Of a stretch of DNA of 64,000 nt, positions 47,201 through 59,876 are shown one piece after another (position 1 is the first letter of the stretch; each line of letters begins with the position of its first letter). Made by a program: the position numbers and the translations under genes. Source of the stretch: Dillenia suffruticosa (taxonomy: Eukaryota; Streptophyta; Magnoliopsida; Dilleniales; Dilleniaceae); assembly GCA_033439265.1 (NCBI GenBank), contig JAVTVX010000002.1, positions 17,263,674-17,327,673 on the forward strand, in the 5' to 3' direction. The notes under the pieces are model-generated. The model did no database searches. It was not told the origin of the DNA and saw only the letters and a list, made by a program, of their open reading frames with translations.

Positions 47201-47684
47201 CTGGAGCCCCGTCTTATCTTCCTGCACTAGCTTGAGAATAGAGGGGGGGGGGGAGAGGCAAATAGTAAATTAGATTAGAGCATGACTAAGCTGGACCGAC
47301 TTAAGATTGGTTGCTTCATTGTTGTTTAAACTCAAGTGAAATTAAAATTAATAATATTATAATAAAAAAATATTTATAATAAAATTTATAATTTTTATTA
47401 ATTTTTATTTTAAGTAACGTTGAAATGTTACTTAAATATTGAGTACGGTTGAAACAAATTTCAAACACAGAATGTTATATATTTTTGAGTATTTTGTGTG
47501 TGTGTGTGTTTTTTAAATTTTTTTTTTTTTATTCGCGATGGGGCAATGCACTAATTGCTTTATACCCTTTTTGAATCCAAATGGGTGAAACCCAACCCGT
47601 ATTCTATTGGGTTTGGGTAGTTGGGCTTCTTGGGTTGGGAACCAAGCCAAACCAAACCCGTCCCACCCAACAAGCACCTGAAGG

Positions 47685-47719
<35 letters not shown>

Positions 47720-47976
47720 GTTTTCACCAAAAAAAAAAAAAAAAAAAAAGAGAGAGAGAGAGTTGTACAGGAGAGAGACCTGACTGTTGAGATTGCAAAG
47801 CCAAAGAACAGGAGGGGCATTTGTTGGGTCATTGGAGTTTCCTCTACGTACCTTCGACAAAATCGTCAATCATACACCTTACTCTTTCCTTTGGACACTC
47901 CGAAGCCTAAACATTCAATTTCTGTTTTCTCCTTTTAAAATCTCTCTCACTTTTCTTTGTTAATACCTATGGCCTC

Positions 47977-47982
47977 TATATA
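47977..47982 (+). promoter_or_regulatory. TATA-box candidate for KAS III
   Basis: TATATA 118 bases upstream of the KAS III ATG. Transcription starting about 30 bases later would give a 5' leader of about 90 bases, which contains the TC-rich tract 48061-48089. Confidence 0.45.
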
Positions 47983-48099
47983 CTACCGCGTCTCTCTTCT
48001 GTTTTTCTTACCTACAAGCTAAGAGATCGTCCTCTACTTCCTCTCTCTCATAACATTTCATCTCTTTCTCTCTCCCTCTCTCTCTCTAGCTTCTTAGAA

Positions 48100-51000
48100 A
48101 TGGCAAATGCATATGGGTTTGTTTCTCCTTCTGTTCCGAGTCTCAAACGGCGGATTTCGCCCAATTTAGACGTGAAGCGATCTGGGTTTTGCTTATATGA
48201 ACGGTTCACTTCAAGGGTATTTTGCTCCAGCTCCATTGAAGGTGCTGAGAAATCTGAGTCAGCTAGATTACACAGGTCTGGTAACTCTCCTTCTTCTTGG
48301 GTTTCTTAGTTCTACATAATTAGTGCAATTGAATTTGTAATTGCCACTTTACTTGATTGTGATCTTAATTTCGGGTTCATGCTAAAATCACTATTTCAAT
48401 TAATAAGTTGATTTTTGTATATAACAATTTTAAACTGGTATTTTGGTAATTTGATGAAGTCGGTTTCTTCCATTTTGCTCACTTGAGATTTTCTGTCGCT
48501 TACATTTGATTGTTTTCGAACCGCCACTGTGGAAGTTTGGCTCTTTTGAACCAAAATATATTTTTGTCATTTTTGCGCCGACACCTTCGCAACAAATACA
48601 AAATTATTCTGGAAATTATGGCATCCTACTGGTTATTTATTTAATTAGCATCTTATGAAAGTCATAGTTTACAATTTCAGAGGTACCTAATAAGCCGATC
48701 CTGCAAGGCAAGTATTCATTAATGGAAGAACAGAAACTCCATTATTGAAGAAATGGGTCACGTGGGAATAGCTGGGGGAAGCTTCAATGCCTTTATGTAT
48801 CTTGCTAACCCTTGAATGAAACTTTAGTAAATCGTAGGATTAGCCAATGGAAACAGTGATGCATTCATTACCTCGAGAAACCGAAGTTTGTACCCTTAAT
48901 GCTAAGCTTTTGGCCATCTGAAAGGAAATATGACGGCTTGATTGCATCTAAAAGCACATGAGTTCTCTTTGTGTTTGTTTAGAGTTATTTGTGTGAGTCT
49001 CAAAAAGATTGTGTCCTGATTTTTTGGGTGAGTGTGGCAAATGTTGAAATTCACCTTCACATAGCCAAATCAAATTGAAGAAATATAAGGGGATGTGTGC
49101 CAATATGTCAGAGTGTTGGGACTTCAGGGCGATTATGATAATCACATTTGGACAATTTCTATGTTTACTTGTTCAATAATGGATTATTCAAGTGCCTTTT
49201 GGAGCCAACTATTTTGCCATGAATGTCATTACAGAAAGTTTGTACTAATTTTCTTTCTGAGTTAAGCTTAAGGAAGGGTGCTAAAACTAAAGGTTCCTTA
49301 ATTGACTGGAGTCCTTGCCTTGCTGGTTTGTCTTAGACTTTATGTGGTTGAGTTTCTCGTTATGCTTGGTTGGGCTGATTTTGGTGTGTTGTATGGGTTT
49401 ATTTGGAGGTGACATATTGAACTAAATCTGTCTAATCCTTCTAACTATTACAGGCTTATTAGCAAAGGCTGCAAGCTAGTGGGATGTGGCTCAGCTGTAC
49501 CAAGTCTTAAGGTTTCCAATGATGATCTTTCCAAAATTGTTGACACTTCGGATGAATGGATATCAGTCCGTACTGGTATTCGTAATCGGCGAGTTTTGTC
49601 AGGTCAGTTTTTCCTAACAGTGCATGCTAATGCATCTGTAGTTGGGGGGTGTGTGTGTGTGTGTGTGTGTCACTGTCCCTCTCTGGGATTTCATGGTTGT
49701 CTGTAGCTTTTTACAATGTGGATACTATTTGGATTGAGAGTTTCTCTCTCTCTCTCTCTGGTGTGGACGGTGGAGATCGACGATTTTATTTTGATTTGAT
49801 CACTATCTCTGCATTTGACAGTGGGCTACTCATGTGGATTTTAAGATTTCACAATGTGATTGGAATAAGATTTTAAAATGCCTAGTTTGAAAGTGTTGGT
49901 CAAAGTTGAGTGTCGCTTGGGCATCACTCGTGGCAAATTTCTCTTTCGAATTTCTTACTTGAGGAGATCTGGTAGATCGAACTTTGATTGTGTACCTTGA
50001 TCTGCTTGTGTTGTTTGATACTTATGACCTCAATTTAGTTGTTTTTGCATTAAAACTGTTGGAATTATGTCATGTTGGATGTAAGCAAACGGATCCCTTT
50101 ATTGATGGTGCTAGATGAATTTAGCTTTTCTTTCTCTCCCTATCTTATTTTTTCCCCTCCCAATTCAACTTATCGATGATTTTGTGACAATCGGTGCTAG
50201 GAGTTAGTGTTATATGTGTGTATCTGCACTTTACCTTGAGAGATCATCTTGGTAATTCTTGCTTTAGCAATTTCTAGAAATCCATCAATTTTTCATCATC
50301 ATCCTAGTTGTGATGTGCATAATTACGCTAAACTTTTATCTGTGCTCTATAGGGAATGAGAGCTTGACAGCCTTGGCTGTGGAGGCGGCAAGGAAAGCTC
50401 TTCAGATGGCACAAGTTGATCCTGATGATGTGGACTTAGTTCTGATGTGCACATCTACTCCAGAAGATCTTTTTGGCAGTGGTCCTCAGGTATAAGGTTA
50501 TGAGAAATGACATTCACCTGAATTTATAACAATTTTATGCATCAATGATGCAACTTAATTTGAGCTGATGAGCATAAAATTGTTTGCCAGCAAAAATAAT
50601 ATTTGTAGCTAAACAAAGTTATTTTGTTGCCACATTCTATCTATAGAAATTTCATGATGTTTTCTGTCCCCCTCTTTTTCTATCATATAAAAAAATGTTT
50701 ATAATGAGTTTTAGCTATACTAGGTTTCATGCATATAAGCAAATAGAATTGTGATTTTTTTTTCCACAACTAAAGTGGCCTTGTATATTGAACTAAATGC
50801 AACAAAAGAAGATAAATGATTGGCCAATATTGAATATGTTGATAGTAAATTTAATGGAGTCATGAGGCTTGAAAAGATTCTTATAAGGGGGCCTTGTTCG
50901 CTTCATTGCATTCATTAAGTGCAGAGTGCAGTTGGTTAAGGGTATGGGGAGGTGAGTAAAACATCGAGATAGAGTTATCAATTAGAATTCCATCAGCATT

Positions 51001-54000
51001 GCTCTTTACTTGAATTAGAACATTATTTGGTCCTATGAATTTGAATTGAAGCGGTAATACAACATGAGAACACTAACCAAAGATTCCCCATATTCTTACT
51101 CTCCGCACCAACCAAAAAATTGTGAGGGGCAGGGGTGGAGCCAGTAAAGTCTACTTGGGGGGGGGCATGAGGTAGTAATTAATATAATTTAAAAATACAA
51201 AAAATAGTAAAATAAGCAAATAACTTTTGATATTTGTGGAATAAGGCCTGGATCATGTTCCTAAGAAGTAGCAAAGATTTTGTCCTGCCGCAATTCTTGG
51301 ACGCTTTTGAGAAGATACCTTTTGGCAAGGAGGGAAATCATGATTTTCTGAGACTATAATCACTTGAATCCTTATGAGAGAGAAAACCAAAAGGCATAAA
51401 AGAGGAAAAAAGTGGGGAGAGAAAAAGCACGTATTTTTATTATGTTAAAATCCTAAGTTTTTTATTTGAAAAGAGGGCCACAAACCCCAAATATGAAAAG
51501 AGGGCCTAGACTTTATTTTTTTGGACTTGAAGGCAGCCAAAGCTTTGGACTACGGGGCCAAACACCCCAAGATCAAATATTTGCATTTTTTTTCCCCAGA
51601 AGTCTTGAGGTTCCATGGCCATCCCAAGACAACACATGGCTCCACCATTGGTCAGGGGGATAAGATGAACTAACTTCTTCTTTGTTGTACATCTCCCTTC
51701 ACACCCCTCTTTGCCTGTAGCTCACTATGCATAGACTGAGAGCACCCAATGGATATTGAGAAGAGAGAGAACCTCGAAAAAAACCTGAATCCAGTCATGA
51801 TGGGGGCGGTAATCTGGTGATGCTACTGCCTTTCTGCAAAGAGGGCATTGGATCACTGCCAGAATTCCTCTTCTTTGCAGATTGTGCTGATGTGGCATTC
51901 AACCTCAAGCATCCTCCCACACAAAGAAAGTAACCTTCACCAGTTCACGAGATTTGCACCACATTTCGCCAGAAGGAAGAGTTACTATTCTCCTTCTCCT
52001 CAAGACATTGAACCTCTTGTAGAGCCCTTCTACATTAAACCTCCAAACACTGGTTTCTCACCTTCAACGAGCAAATTAACAATCTTAAAATTAAAAAAAA
52101 AAAGGAAAGGAAGCTCTCTAACTCTCATTTACTTTGATATTGAGAAAAAACCACGAACCAAAGAACCTCACCACCACTATCACAAACTTATGAGGACCCC
52201 AGTGGTCCTAAATGGGAATATCTACATATAAAATTCAGATCTTTTTCCTTCTTTTGAATCTTTTTTTTTATTCACAAGTGGATGAAATCTAATGTTGGTG
52301 CATTACTTTATTAAGTATTTGAGTCGACATATATATAAATAAAATATGGCATTGTCCATGGGTTGCTTGCAGAATGTTTGCCCAATAATAGTGTCAATTC
52401 TCCCAATAGAGGTGGCAACTTTGTAGAAGTCCTTTTCTTTTTAATCCAAACCAAGCCCGGCCCTCTCCTGCAGTTGCCAAATCTAGATTATAAGGAACTG
52501 TGATGATTCCTCATATGCCACTTTTGTATTCAGAGGCAAGGGGGGAGGTGACATATGAGATAAAGCACTCTGCCACACGGCAAAAGCGAGTCTAGCAGAA
52601 TTTAGTTCACTTGTTGACGGGAACCTACAAGATATTTGCAAACTTCTTCTAGGTTTTGACACAAGCATTATATTTGATTGATTTGTAATTTTCTTTTTTA
52701 TTAGTATTAGGGCTATTTTTTTTTTTTTTTTTTGACCTTTATGCAATTGATTTGTTAAGGTTTTCACTAGTTAAGAATTGTCAGTTAAAAGACTAATATG
52801 CAAGTTGGTTTCTTGATGTGTTTTTCTGGGGTGGTTTGGAAATCCCAAAGGTGACTGTTCGGATGTCTTAGCTGCACTGTTGAAGAGGTTGAATTTCTCC
52901 TTCTCAACAGTCCTCTTTCCTCCTCTCCCACTTGTCTTCTTTTTTTATCGCTCTTAACCCTCTTCTTTGCTCTTGCTCTCGAATTCTTCCTATTTTCACC
53001 CTTCCCCAAGTTTGAATTGCTAGCTAAACAAAGATAATAATAATAATAAAAAGCAGAATGGACTAAGCTGTCAAACACTTGCTTATAAATAATTATCATC
53101 AGCATTGAATGGTAATGCAGTTGACAGATGGGCAGAAAAGGCTTTATTGGAATTTATATTAAGCTTATAGAATTTTGTAGCCTTTGTGCTCAGTGGTAAC
53201 CTGTTTTATTTTCTCTACATTAATGACCACATAATTAGAAAGAGTAAAATAAAACATTAAATGAGAGGTATGCTTCTTGTAATATTTTAACCTGTTGGTC
53301 AATGAATTAGAAAGTCCAAATATGTTTTTCTCCTTTAGTCCTGTATTTAATCCTCAGTTTAAATTTCCAGACAATTTTTGAGTGCCTAAAAATTTGATGC
53401 AATTGCAAACTGAAGCATCTTCAGATTTCAGCAGTGTTGACATAATCACCTCCTTTTTTTGGGGGGCGGGGTGGGGTTGTTTGGGACTACCAATATACTT
53501 GAAATTCTGTATCCTGAATGTGAAATTTTTCTTTCTTCCGTGAATAAGGTCCAAAAATTGCTGGGATGCAAAAGAAATCCTTTGGCTTATGATATCACGG
53601 CTGCATGTAGTGGATTTATCTTGGGCTTAGTTTCAGCAGCCTGTCACATAAGAGGTGATGTAATTTGCACCACCACTGTGGATATTTTCCGTTTATTTTA
53701 TTGCTACCCTCCTAAAACATGATTGTCCCTGTTATATAATGCAGGAGGTGGATTTAATAATGTTCTAGTAATTGGAGCAGACTCTCTTTCTCGTCATGTT
53801 GATTGGACGGACAGAGGGACCTGTATTCTCTTTGGCGATGCTGCTGGTGCAGTCGTGGTTCAGGTAATGGTTTTAAGTTGTCTATTGCCTATTAGTTCTA
53901 TGGAATTTCCATTTATATCTGCAAAAGATGAAGCATATGCAACTGAAATTTGTGAAGCTTCCTTACATTTCTTATTCTGGTTGTTATGTTTAAATTTTTT

Positions 54001-55830
54001 AACTGTTACCAATACATATCAGTTCCCATCTAATGTTAACAGTGACTATGTATGATACCCAATAAAATAGATATGATTTGACTGGTGAATGTACACCATT
54101 TTCATGGTATTCTTCTGATTAAGCACTCACCCCTACTTTATAAATGTTGCCATTATTCCAAGCCTAACTGTTATAAGAATATGGAGTGTGTTTATAGGTG
54201 TGCATTCTTATCAAAATACGGTAAACATAATCTGTCTCAAATCTTGTTGTGATAACTTAAAAGGTTGATGAAAGCCTCAAGATTTTCCATTAATCTAATC
54301 TAATTTTAGGAAGTTAGGAGTTAGTTCAATAATGAATAAAATGCGAGAATATCGTCTGAAATGGTTTAGGCATGTGCAACGAAGACCCAAAAATGGACCG
54401 ATTAGGACCCAGAATTTAAATATAGGAGGCCCAGTAGAACGTAAAGATAGGGCATTGAAAATTTAGATACAAATTATCTGTAAAAACTTAATAGTTAAGG
54501 GTTTAGTTGAGCAGATGGTTTTCGATAGTAATGAGTGGCGTAAGAGAATCTACACCGACTAAATCAACATATTTTTATATTTATTTTTTCGATATTTATC
54601 TCTCTTAACCGACTCCAAAATTTGGGATTAAGGTCTAATTTGATGTCGTTGTTGTTGTAATCTAATTTTAGGAAGTCTATTTCTAACCGTGAAAGCTTGT
54701 CTTTCTTTGTCTAGGGTCTGTTCTCTCTTTTCCAATGCCTTGCACAATCTATTAGTGGGTACTTTCTTTTTTGCTGGTGATCTGATTTTCATGAACCAGA
54801 GTGGAAGTTATTTCTGTAATTATTGTAAATTTTTTTTTGGGGGGGGGGGAGTGAATACACGTCACTATTGTGCCTGGGAGAGGAATGACGCCAATACAAG
54901 TTTGTTGAGTTTCTTGTGATTCCCATGAAGTATCTGTGTATCTTTATTACCATTATTAATGCAATATCTTGAATAGCACCTTCAGTTTTTCTCTGAAGTG
55001 AAGTTATTTTTCTGAATTATTACCGCTTTGAGCACACAGAGATTGTTCATCCCTTTTGGAATTGGATTCTAGGGATGACGCTGATATGAAATTGCTCTGC
55101 AGGCTTGTGGCAGTGAGGAGGATGGTCTACTTGGTTTTGACTTACATAGTGATGGAGAAGGCCATAGGTGTGTGCCGTGCCCTACCTCCTTGTAATCTAA
55201 GAATGTTGTTTTGTTAGGATAAAACTGTTCACATGGTTTCTTTTGCAGGCACTTGAATGTCAGCTTCAAAGAACAGGAAACACATAATGAGATGGGTTCC
55301 AATGGTTCAGTATTAGGCTTCCCGCCACAGAGACACTCTTATTCCTGCCTTCAAATGAATGGCAAAGAGGTCTTCCGTTTCGCTGTTCGGTATGTGCCAC
55401 AGTCAATTGAGTTGGCCCTTGGAAATGCTGGTCTATCTGCAGCTAATGTTGATTGGCTACTGCTTCATCAGGTAATAGATGCATTTAATTTGTCCTCGCT
55501 GGAAAGTGGGTCTCACTCAAAGGGTACAATTATTTCAAATTTTTTTCAAAGATTGCCTTGTATTGACAACATATTTTATAATTCGGGTGTATTGATGGAT
55601 TCATGCAGGCGAATCAGAGGATCATAGATGCAGTTGCAACAAGGTTGGACATTCCATCAGAGCGGGTAATATCAAATTTGTCGAATTATGGAAACACGAG
55701 TGCTGCATCCATTCCTTTGGCACTGGATGAAGCTGTTCGAAGCGGTCTAGTCAGGTCTGGGCAAACAATAGCAGCTGCAGGCTTTGGGGCAGGCCTTACT
55801 TGGGGTTCTGCAATTGTGAGATGGGGATGA
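48100..55830 (+). CDS. KASIII: 3-ketoacyl-[ACP] synthase III, chloroplastic (KAS III, FabH type)
   Basis: KAS III condenses acetyl-CoA with malonyl-ACP, the first step of plastid fatty-acid synthesis. Eight exons: 48100-48275, 49454-49602, 50353-50489, 53549-53654, 53745-53863, 55103-55167, 55249-55471 and 55609-55830. They join in frame to 398 residues, the usual length of plant preproteins. Residues 1 to about 60 are Ser/Arg-rich and fit a plastid transit peptide. The catalytic triad is complete: Cys174 (DITAACSGF), His324 (LLHQANQR) and Asn354 (SNYGNTSA). The C-terminal [10 protein letters not shown] motif is present. Introns 3 (3.06 kb) and 5 (1.24 kb) are large; intron 5 carries a LINE insertion. 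No defect was found. Confidence 0.96.
48276..49453 (+). other. KAS III intron 1
   Basis: A 1.2 kb intron separating the transit-peptide exon from the catalytic exons. Nothing else recognised. Confidence 0.8.
49649..49669. repeat. GT microsatellite
   Basis: About ten GT units in KAS III intron 2, preceded by a short G run. Confidence 0.85.
50490..53548 (+). other. KAS III intron 3
   Basis: A 3.06 kb intron. It contains G, A and T runs and several short open frames but no recognisable coding sequence. Confidence 0.75.
54296..54676. repeat. 19 bp target-site duplication around the LINE
   Basis: Perfect direct copies at 54296-54314 and 54658-54676. The first three bases of the right copy could also be read as part of the element tail, which leaves at least 16 bases. 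Confidence 0.9.
54315..54657 (+). mobile_element. RTE-type LINE, 5'-truncated, with target-site duplication
   Basis: A 343-base insertion in KAS III intron 5. Its translation begins near [19 protein letters not shown], the conserved C-terminal end of plant RTE reverse transcriptases. It ends TTTGGGATTAAGG...GTTGTTGTTG, the usual RTE tail. The 19-base sequence TAATCTAATTTTAGGAAGT occurs directly on both sides (54296-54314 and 54658-54676), a perfect target-site duplication. The element is truncated at its 5' end and cannot move on its own. Confidence 0.9.
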
Positions 55831-56036
55831 TATCCCAGTGATACAGACAGCAAGACAAGCATGACTCGGACAGCAAGCAAGCAAAACAAGTTTTTGGCCA
55901 GAACTGCAATTTTCCGTATTGTTAGGGCATTTGTTATGTGTTAATGATCTTGGAGGAGATTGCGATCCTATAATTTTCTATCTACCCCCCTTTTTTGGTT
56001 GCATTTTGGTCCCATTGTAGCTTTTGACATCTCAAT

Positions 56037-56042
56037 AATAAA
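56037..56042 (+). terminator. Candidate poly(A) signal of KAS III
   Basis: AATAAA about 207 bases after the KAS III stop, a usual distance for a plant 3' untranslated region. Confidence 0.45.
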
Positions 56043-57676
56043 TTCAATTCTGTGACGAGTTCATCAACAACTTTGGAGTGCTTTCGCTCGTGTTGAGAGA
56101 GAGAGAGAGAGAGATTGTTTACAGGTTAGGTAAAAAATTTTGGGAAACTAGTGTTTTGTTTTAAGCTAGTACTTCAGATTTGAGTTTTTCAGCATTTAAT
56201 TTAGAAGTCTCGGGGCCACCAACTAACAAAATTTAATTAATGTTTTATTTATATTTCAGTTACGATTATGAAAATTGTATCTATTTGTCAAAATCGACCG
56301 CCCTCCCCAAACGACAACAACCAATGGTTGTACCTTTTATTGCAAAAAAACATTAAAATGTGTGAAACAAACAACGAATGACAGGAAGAAAAAACCTTTT
56401 AACAAAATAATAATAATAAAAAAGAATTATGAGAGTACAAAAGATCAATTGGAAAATCTAAAGAAAATAGACGATATGATAACAAAATGATGACCATGTC
56501 AAGCTTGGCACGAAACGGACGTCGAGAGATATAGTAAGGCTATCTGCATTAGACAACAGCAATTGACATTTCTTTCTCCATACATCTTTAGAAACTACAA
56601 GGCTTCATTGCTCATACCATACATTTTAGAAAACTTGTAGGCCAGATCTTGATTTTATAACGTACAGAGCAAAAGAACAATCTGCAGTATAATCTTAATG
56701 GGCATCAGCTCGTGTATGCTTATAGAATGAGCTCCCATCGAGCAGATTTTCCATCGTATCCTTAGCTTCCTGCCTTCTGCTGATAAAACACCTTCCTTTT
56801 AAGTCTCCATCAAGTCGTTTCAACTCCACATATAAGCTTATATTCCCAAACACCTATTTGGCCTAAACAAAACTGGGGCATCTTTCCACCACATCATACT
56901 CGCAGCACTCCACCAGCCTCCCCAAGATCTCTACTCTCAAGCTAAATGTTGTCACATGAATTCGGTCCTAAATCTCTCTGTTTTTGTTTCTCTATGGTAT
57001 TCTTATTTTCTAATTAATTTAATACAAAAATAATATTTAATTGAGTGACTAATTAAGAAAAGATGACTCTCAATGTACAAATTATATATAATGAAGTGTC
57101 TAATTTCATCAACTAGTTATGAAATTTGATTTAAGTCGATATAACTATAAATTGTACATAGGCCGATGATGTTAGTAATTCATTTCATTGAATCAAGAGC
57201 TTTATACATATATAAATAATATAAAAAAATTATTTATCTGTTTGAATAATTAAAACATATAAATCCCAAATTATAATGAGGAGAAATCAATTCATGAGTG
57301 GGAAATTATGATTTAATCCTAACAAGAAATTAACTGAGAATCAGCAACAAAAGAATGAGCATATGATTTCACTTCTGCAATTAATTATATCATGGGAGTT
57401 CTTTTTGAGGGTTTGAAGTGGAAGACGAAGCGGCATAAATGGGCTTTGCATTAAGAGGCAAACATGCAATGAAAAGATGATGTCCAACAGAGAAAGAGGT
57501 GGAGACACTGACAATTTAGGTGATGACAATTTCACTAAGAGAAGAGACCAGACAACTAAGTAGCAATTGACATAATCAAGTAAAAGGGATTTCTGCAGGT
57601 GCGTTTGAATGAAGATATGAATTTAGGTGGGCATGGTTTGCTTACATTAATAAAACCCTCTGATTCATGCCCATGT

Positions 57677-57722
57677 TAGTTCGAGTTATCAGGATTGCTT
57701 AGTTCGAGTTATCAGGATTGCT
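57677..57722. repeat. Perfect 23 bp tandem duplication
   Basis: A 23-base unit starting TAGTTCGAGTTATCAGG occurs twice in direct contact (57677-57699 and 57700-57722), with no mismatch. Confidence 0.9.
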
Positions 57723-58926
57723 AAGAAGATGGTGAGTAAAAGTGGTGGTAATCGGGGAAGATGGAAAGGGGATACTACTAGAAATAGGAGAAGAAGAATA
57801 ATGCATGTCAAAGTGCTGAAATACCTTGAAAAAATATAATGACTCTTATCGATGGATAGTCAATTCAATAGAATAATTTATTTAATTTTTCAATTAAATT
57901 TTATATTTAAAATGTAAAAATAAAAAATTATGTTAAAAAAAATTCCTAAATAATATCCTCACAGATCACAAATGCTCGAGTTAGAACAAAATATATATAT
58001 ATAAGAACCTTTTAATCAAAATCCCACTGGGTACAGGTAAATGATAGTACAACTTTAAAGAGTTGCACGGACTAGAAAATAGGTATAAAGGACAACTGTA
58101 AAATAAATCCAAACTAAATGGTGACCTGACCTATAAATTCTATTATCCTTCACACCCCCAAATAACCACTGGTCTTTCAAAGGTCAGCTCTGTCTCGAGG
58201 GTTAAGAAATCCATCAAATGGTGTGGCAACCCTTCATCCCCACTTTCCAAAATTTACCCAAAAATGAGATTTTTTTTTTCCACAAACTGGACAGCTTCTC
58301 AGTTCTCACATGCAAAGAATGTAATGTCCTTGGATAGCCTACCATTCAAATTGGTCAAGATCATTATATTGAAGTGTGAAATTTCACTCCAATTTTAAAT
58401 TTTTAAATTTGTCCGGTCAAAATTTAATAAAAATATTATATCATATAACTTTATCATATGTTTTATCGATAAAAAATATATTAGAAGGTGAATCTTACAA
58501 TATTAATAATTTGACCGATGAGAACACTTTTATAGATCGACAACAATCAAGTTCCGACTCTATTGGAGACTAGAATCTTTTATAATCGCCATAGACATAT
58601 ATACATATAATTAATAATCATTAGATCGTAATTCAAAAAATATCTATCATTTTATTATATCATTCGGTGAGAAGCGGTGGTCGTTGAATTATGATCAACC
58701 GGTTATAATCCCATAAATATCAATAACTTTGAGAATTATAAAATCCCCCTCCTAGATTTGAACCATCATCCCACGTTGAATATAGCAGATAGTTTTGTCA
58801 ACAAATGTTAGCTTTAGGACTATATTGTTACGCGATATAAAATCAGGATTGCAAGTGTCGGCAGAAAAAGTTTATGAATGAAAGAAAGAATTTTGTTATA
58901 ATTTAAGGACGTAAAATGTAAATAAA

Positions 58927-58937
58927 TATAAAAATAG
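58927..58937 (+). promoter_or_regulatory. TATA-box candidate for the SERF-type gene
   Basis: TATAAAAATAG lies 86 bases upstream of the ATG at 59013 and before a GA run, a normal plant arrangement. Confidence 0.5.
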
Positions 58938-58985
58938 AAAGCCGTAAGATTGTGGGAGGGCGAGCTGGCAACTTCGGACGTTGTT

Positions 58986-58986
58986 C

Positions 58987-59012
<26 letters not shown>
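58986..59012. repeat. GA microsatellite in the 5' leader
   Basis: A perfect AG run ending directly at the ATG at 59013 of the SERF-type gene. Confidence 0.85.
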
Positions 59013-59018
<6 letters not shown>

Positions 59019-59135
59019 CGAGGGAAGCAGAAGATCGAAGCGCAGAGGAGAAACGCCGAGAGGAATCAAAAGCCAAAGGGGTCTCAGCTTGAGGCGAGAG
59101 CTGTTGCTCTCAAAGTCAGTTGCCCCATCTGTAAG
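59013..59135 (+). CDS. First exon of a small SERF/4F5-like zinc-finger protein
   Basis: The exon encodes MTRGKQKIEAQRRNAER followed by NQKPKGSQLEARAVALKVSC and PICK. This matches the N-terminus of small plant proteins of the At2g23090 type (SERF/4F5 basic region followed by a Cys2His2-like finger). CPIC would be the first half of the zinc finger, and the histidines would lie in the next exon. Two donors are possible (GTAAGG after 59130 or GTTATT after 59135). The next exon is not seen between here and the copia LTR at 59506, so the gene is either split by the element within its intron or broken. Function of the family is not firmly known. Confidence 0.6.
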
Positions 59136-59505
59136 GTTATTCTTCTTTCTTCTTCTCTTCTCTTCTCTTCTTCTATTTCATTACAATCCATACAATACTT
59201 AGATCATGAGATTTCATTGCGAGTCTATGGATTAGATAGATCTTTCGAGATTGCCTGATTCTATTATCTGCAACTGTAAAAAATTCTATGATGGCACAGT
59301 ATACCGGTCATTAAGAAGAAGACAAGAGAGCAACATGTGGTGATTTGGTTTTTCTAATCAAGGTAGATCTTATCGGTTGATTTGATAGTTGTTTTAGGTA
59401 TTGACAAAACCCGGTAAAACTGCTACATATATAATTTGATCACATACTAGATTTCAACAGGATGCTTCTGGGTAAATGGTTATGGCGTTTTTTGGTTGAG
59501 CATTA

Positions 59506-59862
59506 TGTAAGAACAGGAGGGTGGCCCATCACCCTTCATGCCCTGCAAAACCATCCCTGAAAATAAGGGATTTCACTCACCAAAGGGGTAACCAAATATG
59601 GGTCTCAATAATGGTTGTTGATGGCACAACCATTATAAATAGGGGCAACCATAGCAAGGGTCCCTAAACTCAATTCATTAGTCTCACACACCATCTAGAG
59701 AGAGAATTGAGAGCTTGGAAGGCTTCTTGCACGTCCAGAGGTGCTGCCAAAGGGAGTTCAGACTCGCCGGAATCCATGGCTGGAGGTACATTTGCTTCCG
59801 CTTGTTCTATGGTTCAATTTTGCTTTTAAATTCATGTATTAGACTTGCATGGATGTTTTACA
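59506..59862 (+). repeat. 5' LTR of a Ty1/copia element
   Basis: The LTR begins TGTAAGAACAGG and ends GATGTTTTACA, with matching TGTAA/TTACA ends, and is 357 bases long. It contains TATAAATAGGGG near 59635, a good LTR promoter. Directly after it comes the primer-binding site. The preceding five bases CATTA would be the left target-site copy. The 3' LTR lies beyond the window, so the ends are not confirmed. Confidence 0.7.
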
Positions 59863-59864
59863 TT

Positions 59865-59876
59865 TGGTATCAGAGC
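59865..59876 (+). other. Primer-binding site of the copia element
   Basis: TGGTATCAGAGC, the classic plant copia primer-binding site complementary to the 3' end of initiator Met-tRNA, two bases after the LTR. Confidence 0.9.

Larger units (their letters stand above)
42872..48099. other. Gene-poor spacer between USE1 and KAS III
   Basis: The two flanking genes diverge. A GA microsatellite (43157-43187) lies upstream of the USE1 start. Further on are a SINE-like repeat (44095-44290), G/C runs (46029-46047, 47240-47250), a GT run (47497-47510) and GA runs (47689-47717, 47751-47761). Short open frames occur but none shows a recognisable domain. Confidence 0.5.
55831..58926. other. Spacer between KAS III and the SERF-type gene
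   Basis: Starts with the KAS III 3' region (candidate AATAAA signal at 56037-56042). It then holds a GA run (56093-56115), a perfect 23-base tandem duplication (57677-57722) and AT-rich sequence. No gene is supported. Confidence 0.5.
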
